Below are positions 24,646-33,828 of a stretch of DNA of 64,000 nt, piece after piece. The position numbers and the translations under genes were made by a program. The stretch's first letter is position 1, and every line of letters starts with the position of its first letter. The notes beneath the pieces were generated by a model. It had not been told where the DNA came from, did not search any database, and worked only from the letters and a program-made list of their open reading frames with translations. Source of the DNA: Flagellimonas oceanensis (lineage in GTDB: Bacteria; Bacteroidota; Bacteroidia; Flavobacteriales; Flavobacteriaceae); NCBI RefSeq assembly GCF_003992595.1, contig NZ_RZNA01000004.1, forward strand, positions 1 to 64,000, in the 5' to 3' direction.

Positions 24646-26306
24646 TGCGAATGGACAACCTACATACAATTGGAAACTTAAATAGTGCCAAATTTATCTT
24701 GGTCACTTTATTGTTTCTGATGCTTTTGCCTGCGGTCGGTTTTTCGCAAGCAGAACCCAAGGTAAGTGCTGAAGTGGATACCTTGGCCATCAAGATTGGA
24801 GAACAAATCCAATACAAAATAACGGTCGAGGCAGATTCCACCGATGTTGTTTTCTTTCCCGAAGGCCAGACCTTTTCCCCATTGGAAACCGTGGAGGCCA
24901 TAATGGCGGATACCCTCAAAAATGACAATAAGCTCATTCTTCAAAAAATATATTCCCTCACTCAGTTTGATAGTGGCGCATATACCATTCCAGCTCAGCG
25001 AATCGCCGTCAACGAACAACCCTTTTTCACGGATTCCTTCCAAGTAAAGGTTGCCGATGTGGTCGTGGATACCACCAAACAAAAGATGTACGACATCAAA
25101 CCTTTGATTGAGGTAGAGCGAAGTACAGCTGATATGTGGCTTACCGCACTTTGGATTCTTTTGGGGCTGATTGTGGTCGGCGGATTGGTCTATTGGTTCT
25201 TTTTACGCAAAAAGCCGTTGACCGAGGAAGAAAAAGTAGCCTTGCTCCCACCCTACGACCGTGCATTGATAGAGCTGAAAAAGCTGGAGAATTCCAAATA
25301 CCTGATTCAGGATGAGTACAAGCAGTACTATTCCGAGCTTACCGATATTGTTCGCTCCTATTTGGAAGAAGATGTGCACGTGACCGCCATGGAAAGTACC
25401 ACCTCGGAACTCATTACCAAATTGGAAATGTTGCGTGATGCCGGGGAGCTCAAGTTGGAGGATGATACCCTTCACCAATTTCAAAAAATATTACAGACTG
25501 CCGATTTGGTCAAGTTTGCCAAAAACAAGCCCGCTACGACCGTAGCCGAACAGGATAGAAAATTGGTCGAAGAAATCGTGACCAAAACCCACGAAGGACT
25601 TCCAGAACCTACCGAAGAAGATTTGTTGTTGGATGAGGAATACCTGGAGGAACTCGCGAGAAAAAAACAACGCAAAAGAATTTACTGGGCCGCAGCCATT
25701 TTTGCTGGAATCATTGTTTTGGGCGGCATTGGGTCAACCATTTATTTTGGGACCAAAAAAGTACGTGACACCGTTTTTGGATACCCCACCAAGGATTTGT
25801 TGGAAAGTGAGTGGGTGGCCAGCTCGTACGGTTACCCTCCCGTTCAGATAGAAACACCAGAAGTTTTGGTGCGTCAAGAACTGGAGCTACCAAAGGAAAC
25901 CGAAGAGCTCATTAAGGAACTTCAAGCTTTTTCCTATGGCAGTTATGTTGGCATTTTTTCCGTCAGTACAAGTTCCATCACTTTTAAAGATCAGGAAGAA
26001 GAACCCCAATTTGAAGCCGTAATTGGCTCGACCTTGTCCAATTTTGAACAATTGGGCCTTAAAAATATAATTACCAAACAAGAGGAGTTTGTTACCCAGT
26101 CTGGAGTGAAAGGCATGAAGACTTATGGTACGGGCACGTTGGAACGACCCAATGGAGACTCCAAGAGGGCCAAGTACAACATTCTCACCTTTGGCGGTAA
26201 AGGTTTTATCCAACAGGTAGTGATCACTTGGGAAGAGGAGGATGAATATGCAGAACAGATCGTAGACCGAATTTTAGGAAGTCTTGATGTAAAAACACAA
26301 GTATAA
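24645..26306 (+). CDS. BatD-like membrane protein between DUF58 and batA
   Basis: A 553-residue protein with a signal peptide (hydrophobic 18-33, LVTLLFLMLLPAVGFSQA), a periplasmic beta-rich domain (about 35-160) related in style to BatD, a transmembrane helix (about 163-185), and a charged cytoplasmic stretch. A second transmembrane helix (about 345-367) precedes a C-terminal periplasmic domain. The middle LLPPYDRALIELKKLENSKYLIQDEYKQYYSELTDIVRSYLEE section resembles DUF4381, the usual occupant of this slot in Bacteroidetes. The molecular role is unknown. The start overlaps the DUF58 stop by one base, and it abuts batA. Confidence 0.78.
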   Translation: MRMDNLHTIGNLNSAKFILVTLLFLMLLPAVGFSQAEPKVSAEVDTLAIKIGEQIQYKITVEADSTDVVFFPEGQTFSPLETVEAIMADTLKNDNKLILQKIYSLTQFDSGAYTIPAQRIAVNEQPFFTDSFQVKVADVVVDTTKQKMYDIKPLIEVERSTADMWLTALWILLGLIVVGGLVYWFFLRKKPLTEEEKVALLPPYDRALIELKKLENSKYLIQDEYKQYYSELTDIVRSYLEEDVHVTAMESTTSELITKLEMLRDAGELKLEDDTLHQFQKILQTADLVKFAKNKPATTVAEQDRKLVEEIVTKTHEGLPEPTEEDLLLDEEYLEELARKKQRKRIYWAAAIFAGIIVLGGIGSTIYFGTKKVRDTVFGYPTKDLLESEWVASSYGYPPVQIETPEVLVRQELELPKETEELIKELQAFSYGSYVGIFSVSTSSITFKDQEEEPQFEAVIGSTLSNFEQLGLKNIITKQEEFVTQSGVKGMKTYGTGTLERPNGDSKRAKYNILTFGGKGFIQQVVITWEEEDEYAEQIVDRILGSLDVKTQV

Positions 26307-27305
26307 ATGTTTGAGAATATAGAATTTGCAAATCCTGAATTTTTCTGGCTGCTGTTGTTGCTGCCGTTGGCTTTGCTATGGTATTTTTTCAAACGGAAAA
26401 ATGAAATGGCATCCCTCCGTATTTCCAGCATCAAAGGATTTACGGTCAAGAGTTGGGCATCAAAATTAAAACCTGTGCTGTTCGGAATACGATTGTTGGC
26501 CTTGGCAGCCATCATTACGGCTTTGGCACGACCTCAAACGGAGGATATTTCAACACGGACAAAAACCACGAAGGGTATCGACATCGTGATGGCAATCGAT
26601 GTATCTTCCAGTATGTTGGCCCGTGACCTAAAACCCAATCGATTGACCGCCTTGAAGGAAGTAGCGGCCGACTTTATCGAGGGTCGCCCAAACGACCGAA
26701 TCGGATTGGTAAGCTATGCTGCTGAAAGTTATACCAAGACACCCATTACCAGTGATAAAGCCATTGTATTGAATTCTCTAGAGGAAATCACATATGGCGT
26801 CCTGGAAGATGGTACGGCCATAGGAATGGGACTTGCCACATCGGTAAACCGACTAAAAGAAAGCAAGGCGATCAGTAAAGTTATCATTCTTTTAACGGAC
26901 GGTGTCAATAATTCTGGCTTTATTGAACCTAGAACCGCTGCCGACCTAGCCGTTGAATTTGGCATAAAAACATATACCATAGGCATTGGCACCAATGGAA
27001 ATGCCCTGTCCCCCATCGCTTACAACAGAGATGGATCCTACCGATACGGAATGCGACAGGTGGAGATTGATGAGGAATTGTTGGAAGAGATTGCAGATGT
27101 AACCGGAGGAAAGTATTTCCGAGCCACGGACAACGAATCTTTGGAAGCCATTTATGACGAGATCAACAAGTTGGAAAAAACGGAAATAGAAGAATTCAAA
27201 TATTATAAATACGAGGAAAAATTCAGGCCATTGATTTTCTTGGCGGGAATTTTATTGCTGTTGGAATGGGCATTGCGAAACTCCATCTTTAAAAGTTTTA
27301 TTTAG
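26307..27305 (+). CDS. batA: BatA, von Willebrand factor A membrane protein
   Basis: A 332-residue protein with two N-terminal transmembrane helices (about 11-30 and 53-72), a VWA domain (about 90-270) with the metal-ion-dependent adhesion site D98-x-S-x-S102 (IDVSSSMLARDLKPNRL), then Thr in TKTPITSDK and Asp in LLTDGVNN, and a C-terminal transmembrane helix (about 307-325). In Bacteroides fragilis the bat locus supports growth in the presence of oxygen; the proteins form envelope complexes. It shares its plan with BatB, encoded directly downstream (3 bp). Confidence 0.93.
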   Translation: MFENIEFANPEFFWLLLLLPLALLWYFFKRKNEMASLRISSIKGFTVKSWASKLKPVLFGIRLLALAAIITALARPQTEDISTRTKTTKGIDIVMAIDVSSSMLARDLKPNRLTALKEVAADFIEGRPNDRIGLVSYAAESYTKTPITSDKAIVLNSLEEITYGVLEDGTAIGMGLATSVNRLKESKAISKVIILLTDGVNNSGFIEPRTAADLAVEFGIKTYTIGIGTNGNALSPIAYNRDGSYRYGMRQVEIDEELLEEIADVTGGKYFRATDNESLEAIYDEINKLEKTEIEEFKYYKYEEKFRPLIFLAGILLLLEWALRNSIFKSFI

Positions 27306-27308
27306 CGA

Positions 27309-28361
27309 ATGATTCAGTTTGACGAAAAAATATACTTCTACCTCTTGGCCATAATTCCAGTTATGGCCCTGGCGTTCTTTTTTCTTCAAATCTGGAAGAA
27401 AAAAACACAAAAACGTTTTGCCGATTCGAGTCTCTTGAAGCGTTTGGCACCTAATAAATCCAGCTTCAAGTCAACCCTGAAACTGGTATTTTTATTGGGC
27501 GGGCTCGCATTTTTGGTATTAGGTCTGGTCAATCCAAAAATTGGGACCAAACTGGAAACCGTAAAACGTGAAGGTGTCGATATCGTATTCGCCCTTGATG
27601 TTTCCAAAAGTATGTTGGCAGAGGATATTGCCCCAAACCGATTGGAAAAATCAAAGCGGATTGTTTCGGAAATCATCAACCAATTAGCCAGTGATCGAAT
27701 CGGGATAATCGCCTACGCGGGGCAGGCATACCCTCAATTGCCCATCACTACCGACTACGGTGCGGCAAAAATGTTCTTGCAGAGCATGAACACCGATATG
27801 CTCTCGTCACAAGGAACCGCAATCAATGCGGCCATAGATTTGGCAAGTACTTATTACGATGACTCGCAACAGACGAACAGAGTGCTTTTTATTGTTTCGG
27901 ATGGTGAAGACCACTCCGAAAGCTCTACCATCAATGCCGTTGAAAAAGCAACCCAAAATGGCATCCGTGTGTATACCATTGGAGTAGGAAAGGCCAAAGG
28001 AGCACCGATTCCCATCAAACGGAACGGCATCGTGGAGAGCTTGAAGAAGGACAATCAGGGCGAAGTGGTCATTACCAAACTGAATGAGGACGTATTGACA
28101 GAGATTGCCGACAGGGGCAATGGTGAATATATTGATGGTTCCAACACGGAAAATGCCGTGGAATTCATCAAAGAGGAACTGAACCGAATGGACAAAACAG
28201 AGTTTGAAGCCAAGCAATTCGCTGAATACAAGGACCAATTTCAATGGTTTCTGGCCGCAGGCTTTTTATTTCTATTTTTGGACATCTTCGTTTTGGATAG
28301 AAAAACACAATGGTTGAAAAAACTGAATCTTTTTAATGAGCATGATGATGAGCAAGATTAA
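27309..28361 (+). CDS. batB: BatB, von Willebrand factor A membrane protein
   Basis: A 350-residue paralogue of BatA: N-terminal transmembrane helices (about 9-28 and 56-74), VWA domain with D97-x-S-x-S101 (ALDVSKSMLAEDIAPNRLEKSKR), the motif FIVSDGEDHSE, and a C-terminal helix (about 304-323). The insert KAKGAPIPIKRNGIVESLKKD is typical of BatB. The 3' end overlaps batC by 26 bp in another frame, implying coupled translation. Confidence 0.93.
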   Translation: MIQFDEKIYFYLLAIIPVMALAFFFLQIWKKKTQKRFADSSLLKRLAPNKSSFKSTLKLVFLLGGLAFLVLGLVNPKIGTKLETVKREGVDIVFALDVSKSMLAEDIAPNRLEKSKRIVSEIINQLASDRIGIIAYAGQAYPQLPITTDYGAAKMFLQSMNTDMLSSQGTAINAAIDLASTYYDDSQQTNRVLFIVSDGEDHSESSTINAVEKATQNGIRVYTIGVGKAKGAPIPIKRNGIVESLKKDNQGEVVITKLNEDVLTEIADRGNGEYIDGSNTENAVEFIKEELNRMDKTEFEAKQFAEYKDQFQWFLAAGFLFLFLDIFVLDRKTQWLKKLNLFNEHDDEQD

Positions 28362-29241
28362 GTTGATGTTTGGACTATTGCTATGTTTTGGCGCGGTCCA
28401 AGCCCAAGATGACATTACCGAAAAAGCGAACAAGGAAGCAGAGAAGGCCTTACAAGCCTCTACGAACATAACCTACGAGGCCAATGACAAGTTGACTTCC
28501 AATGATTTTGTTACTGCTGAGGCCGACTACAGGAGAGCCATATCCAAGAGCAACAAAAATGCGGCGGCAAGATTTAATCTTGGTACTGCCTATTACAACC
28601 GAGAAAGTTTTGGGGAAGCCTTTGGACGCTTCAAGGAAGCCAGTGATACGGCCGATGACAAAGGAGAAAAACATAAAGCCTTTCACAACATGGGCAATGT
28701 GTTCATGAAGCAAAAAGACTATAAACAAGCTGTAGAAGCCTACAAACAAGCCCTTAGAAAAAATCCTAACGACGACGAGACCCGTTACAATCTTGCCTTG
28801 GCCAAGAAGATGCTCGAAAAACAGCAGGACGAGCAAAAGAACGACCAGAACCAGGACGATCAAGATAAAAAAGACCAAGAGAACGAGGACAAGGATAAAA
28901 ACCAAGACCAGAACAACGAAGGCGGGGATAACGAAAAGAAAGACGAAGGCGAACAAAAAGAGGACGAAAACAAAGATAAGGGAGATCAAGGAGAAAATGG
29001 AGAAGACAAGCCTGAGGAAAACCAAGAGGGCGACGGCGATAAGAAAAAGGAGCAGGAGAAAAAGCCGAATGAAGGAGACCAACCTGAAGGTAAAAAACAA
29101 CAACCAAGACCCAACCAACTTTCCGAACAGCAGATTCAGAATTTGCTAGAGGCCATGCAAAACGAAGAGAAAAAAGTGCAGGAGAAAATGGAGGCCCGAA
29201 AAGTTCGCGGCAAGAAAGTTAAAAACGAGAAGGACTGGTAA
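28336..29241 (+). CDS. batC: BatC, TPR protein with acidic low-complexity tail
   Basis: A 301-residue exported protein with a signal peptide (about 1-23, KLMFGLLLCFGAVQAQ). There are two or three tetratricopeptide repeats (about 48-155; AAARFNLGTAYYNRESFGEAF, KHKAFHNMGNVFMKQKDYKQAVEAYKQAL, then a partial repeat). A highly charged region of about 125 residues (about 158-280) follows, built almost only from Asp, Glu, Lys, Gln, Asn and Gly. Several ATG codons (28336, 28342, 28345, 28348) could serve as start. The gene overlaps the end of batB by 26 bp and touches batD by TAATG. Confidence 0.92.
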   Translation: MSMMMSKIKLMFGLLLCFGAVQAQDDITEKANKEAEKALQASTNITYEANDKLTSNDFVTAEADYRRAISKSNKNAAARFNLGTAYYNRESFGEAFGRFKEASDTADDKGEKHKAFHNMGNVFMKQKDYKQAVEAYKQALRKNPNDDETRYNLALAKKMLEKQQDEQKNDQNQDDQDKKDQENEDKDKNQDQNNEGGDNEKKDEGEQKEDENKDKGDQGENGEDKPEENQEGDGDKKKEQEKKPNEGDQPEGKKQQPRPNQLSEQQIQNLLEAMQNEEKKVQEKMEARKVRGKKVKNEKDW

Positions 29242-31025
29242 TGAAACTGTTGAAAGGCAACATATTGCTCTGTTTGGGAATGTTCCTGTTATCGGGACTG
29301 TATTCCCATGCCCAGGACGAAACCGAAGGGATTGAGTTCACAATGAACTTGAGCAAAGAGGAATTGGGCATCAACGAGCGTCTTCGGGTGGATTTTACCA
29401 TGAACAAGGATGGTGACAACTTCAAACCACCCCAATTTGATGGCTTTAATGTGATAATGGGGCCATCCCAATCCATTAGTTCGTCTTGGGTAAATGGTAA
29501 ACGTAGTTATTCCAAGACCTATACTTACATTCTAAAACCAACAGCAAGAGGGAATTTTACCATCAATCAGGCCACCATCGAAATTGATGGACAAACCTAC
29601 AAAACAACACCTCAAAAAGTTGAGGTCACGGCTGCGGTGGACAAGCCCAACTCAGAGAAAACCGTGGATGATGTTGCCGATGAAAGTTTGCATTTGGTAG
29701 CAGAGGTTTCCAAAGGAAATCCTTACCTGAATGAAGCTGTAACGGTCATCTATAAACTTTACGTGAGTCCCAACATAAGTGTCACGAATTACCGTCCGCT
29801 GGACAATCCTACCTATAACAATTTTTGGAGCCAGGATATTCCCGTAACCAAGCACACGGCACAAAACGGAACGTATCAAGGCAAACCATACCGCTATGTG
29901 GTCTTGAAACGAGTAGTGCTCTATCCTCAAAAATCAGGTCAGTTGGATATTGAACCCCTTTCCTTGGAAATATTTGTGGATGTTCCGACCAACCGCAGGG
30001 ACTTTTTCGGTGGTCGAATTTATACTTCTACCAGCAAGACCGTTTCCGCGGGCAAAAGAACCATCAATGTAAAACCATTGCCCGAAGCAGGAAAACCTGC
30101 AGATTTTAGTGGTGCGGTCGGGGATTTTGACTTTTCCGTGACCACCAGCAAAACCCAATTGAATGCTTCTGAATCGCTTCAGGCCAAGGTCGAAGTTTCA
30201 GGAAAAGGGAACTTAAAACTGTTCCAACTTCCTGAACCGGAGCTTCCAAGTGCTTTGGAGGTATATGACCCTGAATATGAGGAATCCATCAATACCTATA
30301 GCTCTGGAATGGAAGGAAAGGTATCGAACAATTATACCATTGTACCATCCTTTAGGGGAAAATATCCAATTCCGAGCATCTCCTTTAGCTACTTTAACCC
30401 CAACACGGGCAGTTATGAGACCATCAATTCGGAAGAAATCAACATAGAGGTTATCGAAGGCCCTACGAGCAATACAACCAATGCTACTCCGGCAGCAAAC
30501 AAACAAGCCGTAGTTCCAATTGGCGAGCAGTTTCATTTCATCAATATAAACCCAAACTTAAGTGCTATTGGGGTAGATCGTTTCTTTGGATCCAACCTGT
30601 TTTTCATCCTGTTATTGGCCCCTTTGTTATTGATTCCCATAGCTATTTTCACATTCAAGAAAAGAGAGGCGATCGCAAGCGATGTGGTGGGCAATAAGAT
30701 TAAAAAAGCAAACAAACTGGCCAGAAAATATCTGTCCACCGCCAAAAAGGAACTGGGCAATAAGGAAGCTTTTTACGTTGCCTTGGAAAAAGGGTTGCAC
30801 AACTACCTGAAGGCCAAATTGCACATAGAAACATCGGAGTTCAGCAAGGATAAAATCACAAGTATCCTATCCGAAAAGAATGTTGAAAAGGAAGATATTG
30901 AAGGGTTCATTGAATTGTTGACCAGTTGTGAAATGGCTCGTTACAGCCCTTTCTCCAATGTACAGATGCAGCAGGATTATGAAAAGGCAAGTGAAGTAAT
31001 CTCTAATTTGGACAAACAGTTATGA
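29241..31025 (+). CDS. batD: BatD, oxygen tolerance periplasmic/membrane protein
   Basis: A 594-residue protein: signal peptide (about 1-25, ending YSHAQ), a large periplasmic region of repeated immunoglobulin-like beta domains (about 30-430; opening FTMNLSKEELGINERLRVDFTMN), one transmembrane helix (about 454-474, FFILLLAPLLLIPIAIFTF) and a cytoplasmic helical tail (about 490-594). The QYF-like Bat pattern of long Ser/Thr-rich beta strands and the operon position make the call firm. Its stop overlaps the batE start by 4 bp. Confidence 0.92.
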   Translation: MKLLKGNILLCLGMFLLSGLYSHAQDETEGIEFTMNLSKEELGINERLRVDFTMNKDGDNFKPPQFDGFNVIMGPSQSISSSWVNGKRSYSKTYTYILKPTARGNFTINQATIEIDGQTYKTTPQKVEVTAAVDKPNSEKTVDDVADESLHLVAEVSKGNPYLNEAVTVIYKLYVSPNISVTNYRPLDNPTYNNFWSQDIPVTKHTAQNGTYQGKPYRYVVLKRVVLYPQKSGQLDIEPLSLEIFVDVPTNRRDFFGGRIYTSTSKTVSAGKRTINVKPLPEAGKPADFSGAVGDFDFSVTTSKTQLNASESLQAKVEVSGKGNLKLFQLPEPELPSALEVYDPEYEESINTYSSGMEGKVSNNYTIVPSFRGKYPIPSISFSYFNPNTGSYETINSEEINIEVIEGPTSNTTNATPAANKQAVVPIGEQFHFININPNLSAIGVDRFFGSNLFFILLLAPLLLIPIAIFTFKKREAIASDVVGNKIKKANKLARKYLSTAKKELGNKEAFYVALEKGLHNYLKAKLHIETSEFSKDKITSILSEKNVEKEDIEGFIELLTSCEMARYSPFSNVQMQQDYEKASEVISNLDKQL

Positions 31026-31786
31026 GCATAAAAAAGATGACCTTTTTGGTGTGTTTTCTTAGCCTCTCTTTTGGTTTTGCCCAAAATGAGACGCTGTTCA
31101 ATGAAGCTACGGAGCTTTACAACAATGGTGAGTACTCCGCTGCCATAGAAAATTATGAGGAAATCCTGGAAAACGGCGAACACTCCGCTTCACTATACTT
31201 TAATTTAGGTAATTGCTACTACAAGCTCAATTCCATAGGACCCAGTATATATTACTATGAAAAAGCTTTGCTTTTGAGTCCAAACAATGAGGAAATCAAG
31301 AATAATCTACGTTTTGCCCAAAACATGAGGTTGGACGCTATTGAGGAAATGCCGAAAACCGAATTGTCTCGTATTTATAATTCAATCATTGGTATGTTCA
31401 CGTCAGATCAATGGGCCTATTTGGCAGTGGCATTGGTCTTTTTATTTGTTCTAGCCTATATGGCCTATTACTTTCTTAGGCCTGCTAACCAGAAACGGGC
31501 TGCCTTTATTACTAGTATGTTGTCCCTTACCTTGAGTGCAGTGAGTCTATTGTTCGCTTACCTGAACCATCAACAAAACAAGAACGATGATCCTGCCATC
31601 GTGTTTGCCAAAGAAGTTAGTGTCAACTCGGAGCCAAATACCAACAGCAACACCGTATTTACCATTCACGAAGGCACCAAAGTGAACATTTTGGACAAGC
31701 TTGATGAATGGAGGAGAATCCGTATTGCGGATGGGCAAACAGGATGGTTGTTGGCAGATAACATTAAGTCATTGAAAGATTTTTAG
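31022..31786 (+). CDS. batE: BatE, TPR plus SH3 membrane protein
   Basis: A 254-residue protein: signal peptide (1-20, SLSFGFAQ), TPRs (about 22-105; LYNNGEYSAAIENYEEILENG, SASLYFNLGNCYYKLN), two transmembrane helices (about 129-151 and 160-180) and a C-terminal bacterial SH3 domain (about 195-250; VNSEPNTNSNTVFTIHEGTKVNIL and WRRIRIADGQTGWLLADNIK). It is the last gene of the Bat operon, overlapping batD by 4 bp. No clear terminator follows. Confidence 0.92.
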   Translation: MSIKKMTFLVCFLSLSFGFAQNETLFNEATELYNNGEYSAAIENYEEILENGEHSASLYFNLGNCYYKLNSIGPSIYYYEKALLLSPNNEEIKNNLRFAQNMRLDAIEEMPKTELSRIYNSIIGMFTSDQWAYLAVALVFLFVLAYMAYYFLRPANQKRAAFITSMLSLTLSAVSLLFAYLNHQQNKNDDPAIVFAKEVSVNSEPNTNSNTVFTIHEGTKVNILDKLDEWRRIRIADGQTGWLLADNIKSLKDF

Positions 31787-31841
31787 TATTTTAAACCAAT
31801 AAGTCTACACCTTACGTTAATTTTGTGACAATCATTTGATA

Positions 31842-32150
31842 ATGCGAATACTGGCCATACCTTTTATTTCCATCATGATGATATCAATTTTGTTGACATC
31901 ATCTTTCATTCCCCTTTTGGGGCAGGAATACAGTACTGCCATTATTCTTGGTTCTTCCGAAGAAGAGAACAATTCTCACGACACCTCCAGTAGTAACATC
32001 TTTGACGCGAAATACTTTTTGTCCAAAAGCTTCTTTACCACTAACCCAACACAGTATCAAGAAAAACGAGACAATGCATCAGGTTACTTATTTGCTGTAT
32101 TGGAATTTACCCTTGAAACTTTAGATCCTCCTCCCCGAAAACTGGTTTAA
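31842..32150 (+). CDS. Small secreted protein, flavobacterial type
   Basis: About 102 residues from the ATG at 31842; a TTG at 31836 is an alternative. It has a hydrophobic signal sequence (IPFISIMMISILLTSSFIPLLG), then an acidic polar part (SEEENNSHDTSSSN) and a C-terminal end EFTLETLDPPPRKLV. The ending with a Pro-Pro-Pro run near the C terminus recurs in short exported flavobacterial proteins of unknown role. A full TAnnTTTG match (TAATTTTG, 31818-31825) lies 17 bp upstream. Function unknown. Confidence 0.6.
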   Translation: MRILAIPFISIMMISILLTSSFIPLLGQEYSTAIILGSSEEENNSHDTSSSNIFDAKYFLSKSFFTTNPTQYQEKRDNASGYLFAVLEFTLETLDPPPRKLV

Positions 32151-32235
32151 CACCCATATTCATTGTTTAAACCAAGTTTTAACCGTCTTCTACCAAAAGC
32201 TTATCTATGTAGAGGACTAATCTTACTTTATCAAT

Positions 32236-33819
32236 ATGTTCAAGTATATAAAAAATGACTTACCTGCTAGTATTGTGGTCTTTTTTGTGGCACTACCGCT
32301 ATGTTTAGGTATTGCCCTGGCCAGTGGTGCCCCCTTGTTTTCGGGACTTATCGCAGGTATAATCGGAGGAATCGTTGTAGGTGCACTGAGTGGTTCCCAA
32401 ATTGGGGTCAGTGGCCCCGCTGCCGGACTTGCAGCCATAGTTTTAACGGCAATTGGCACCTTGGGAGGGTATCAAAACTTTCTGGTTGCCGTCGTTTTGG
32501 GTGGTGTTATCCAACTTATATTCGGATTTCTGAAAGCTGGAATTATCGCCTATTATTTTCCGTCTTCGGTAATTAAAGGTATGCTTACCGGTATCGGAAT
32601 CATCATCATTTTAAAACAAATACCACATTTCTTTGGATATGATGCCGACCCGGAAGGGGATTGGGCTTTCTTCCAAGTGGATGGGGAAAATACCTTCAGT
32701 GAAATTATCAACTCCATTAATTTCATCAGCCCGGGAGCGACCCTGATTGCTGTTGTTGCCTTGGCCATACTTATTCTTTGGAGCCAGGTATTGACGAAAA
32801 AATCCAAGATTTTTGAACTTATACAGGGACCTTTGGTCGCGGTGGTCATAGGTATCGTTTACTATTCCTTGACACAAGGCAATGATACTTGGGGGATTTC
32901 CTCGGATCATTTGGTCAAGGTTCCCGTGCCAGATAGTTTTGAATCCTTCTTGGGCTTTTTCAGTTTCCCAAATTTCTCTGCCATATCCAATCCAGAGATA
33001 TGGATAACAGGCTTTACCATTGCATTGGTAGCCAGTTTGGAAACATTGCTCTGTGTGGAAGCAACGGATAAATTGGATCCTGAGAAAAGAACAACCCCCA
33101 CCAATCGTGAACTTAGGGCACAAGGAGTCGGGAATATGCTTTCTGGTTTGGTAGGAGGTCTTCCGGTCACACAGGTAATTGTTCGTAGTTCGGCCAATAT
33201 CCAATCCGGAGGTAAAACAAAGGCATCCGCAATCATTCACGGGTTCTTCCTTTTAGGCTCGGTTATTTTAATCCCTACTTTGCTCAACATGATTCCATTG
33301 TCCGTTTTGGCGGCCATATTATTTATTGTAGGGTATAAACTTGCAAAGCCGAGTTTGTTCAAAACCATGTACCAGGCAGGTTGGAAACAATTTGTTCCTT
33401 TTGTGGTAACCGTGGTAGGTATCGTGTTCACAGACCTTTTGGTCGGAATCAGTTTAGGACTTGGTGTAGGTATTGTGGTTGTGCTGATCAAGAGTTACCA
33501 AAACTCCCACTTTTTGCACATCGAGGATAAAAGTAATGGGGCTCATAAAATTAAAATGACCCTTGCGGAAGAAGTTACCTTTTTCAACAAAGGTGCGATT
33601 CTGAAAGAGTTGGACAGTCTTCCTGAAAATTCCTATCTTGAATTGGATGTTAGGAAAACACGTTTTCTTGATAATGACATCGTGGAAATCCTTGAAGATT
33701 TTTCAAGCAAAGCGAAGAGCAGGAACATTGACATCAAAATCATTTCGGAGAAAGGAGAAGTTGAAAATCCGGATAGTTACATCGAATTCTTTAATCTAAG
33801 ACCGAAAAAATCGGCATAA
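32236..33819 (+). CDS. SulP-family anion transporter, likely bicarbonate
   Basis: A 527-residue inner-membrane transporter with the compact SulP start MFKYIKNDLPASIVVFFVAL and the SGAPLFSGLIAGIIGG and SQIGVSGPAAGLAAIV helices. ATDKLDPEKRTTPTNRELRAQGVGNMLSGLVGGLPVTQVIVRSS is the conserved loop. The C-terminal 90 residues form a STAS-like domain (TFFNKGAILKELDSLPENSYLELDVRK). The carbonic anhydrase gene begins 10 bp after it, the gene order usual for BicA-like bicarbonate transporters, so bicarbonate is the likely substrate. This is inferred from context. Confidence 0.88.
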   Translation: MFKYIKNDLPASIVVFFVALPLCLGIALASGAPLFSGLIAGIIGGIVVGALSGSQIGVSGPAAGLAAIVLTAIGTLGGYQNFLVAVVLGGVIQLIFGFLKAGIIAYYFPSSVIKGMLTGIGIIIILKQIPHFFGYDADPEGDWAFFQVDGENTFSEIINSINFISPGATLIAVVALAILILWSQVLTKKSKIFELIQGPLVAVVIGIVYYSLTQGNDTWGISSDHLVKVPVPDSFESFLGFFSFPNFSAISNPEIWITGFTIALVASLETLLCVEATDKLDPEKRTTPTNRELRAQGVGNMLSGLVGGLPVTQVIVRSSANIQSGGKTKASAIIHGFFLLGSVILIPTLLNMIPLSVLAAILFIVGYKLAKPSLFKTMYQAGWKQFVPFVVTVVGIVFTDLLVGISLGLGVGIVVVLIKSYQNSHFLHIEDKSNGAHKIKMTLAEEVTFFNKGAILKELDSLPENSYLELDVRKTRFLDNDIVEILEDFSSKAKSRNIDIKIISEKGEVENPDSYIEFFNLRPKKSA

Positions 33820-33828
33820 AATATAACT

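Noticed and set aside
28450-29118. Long open frame on the minus strand within batC
   Set aside because: It mirrors the charged low-complexity region; its translation is a run of Leu, Phe and Val without a start context. Shadow of batC.
31818-31825. TAATTTTG -7 element before the small secreted gene
   Set aside because: A full match, but no -33 TTG at a proper distance; kept only as a remark in the gene entry.
32611-33240. 209-codon minus-strand frame inside the second SulP gene
   Set aside because: Shadow frame; composition high in Cys and Tyr without domain.
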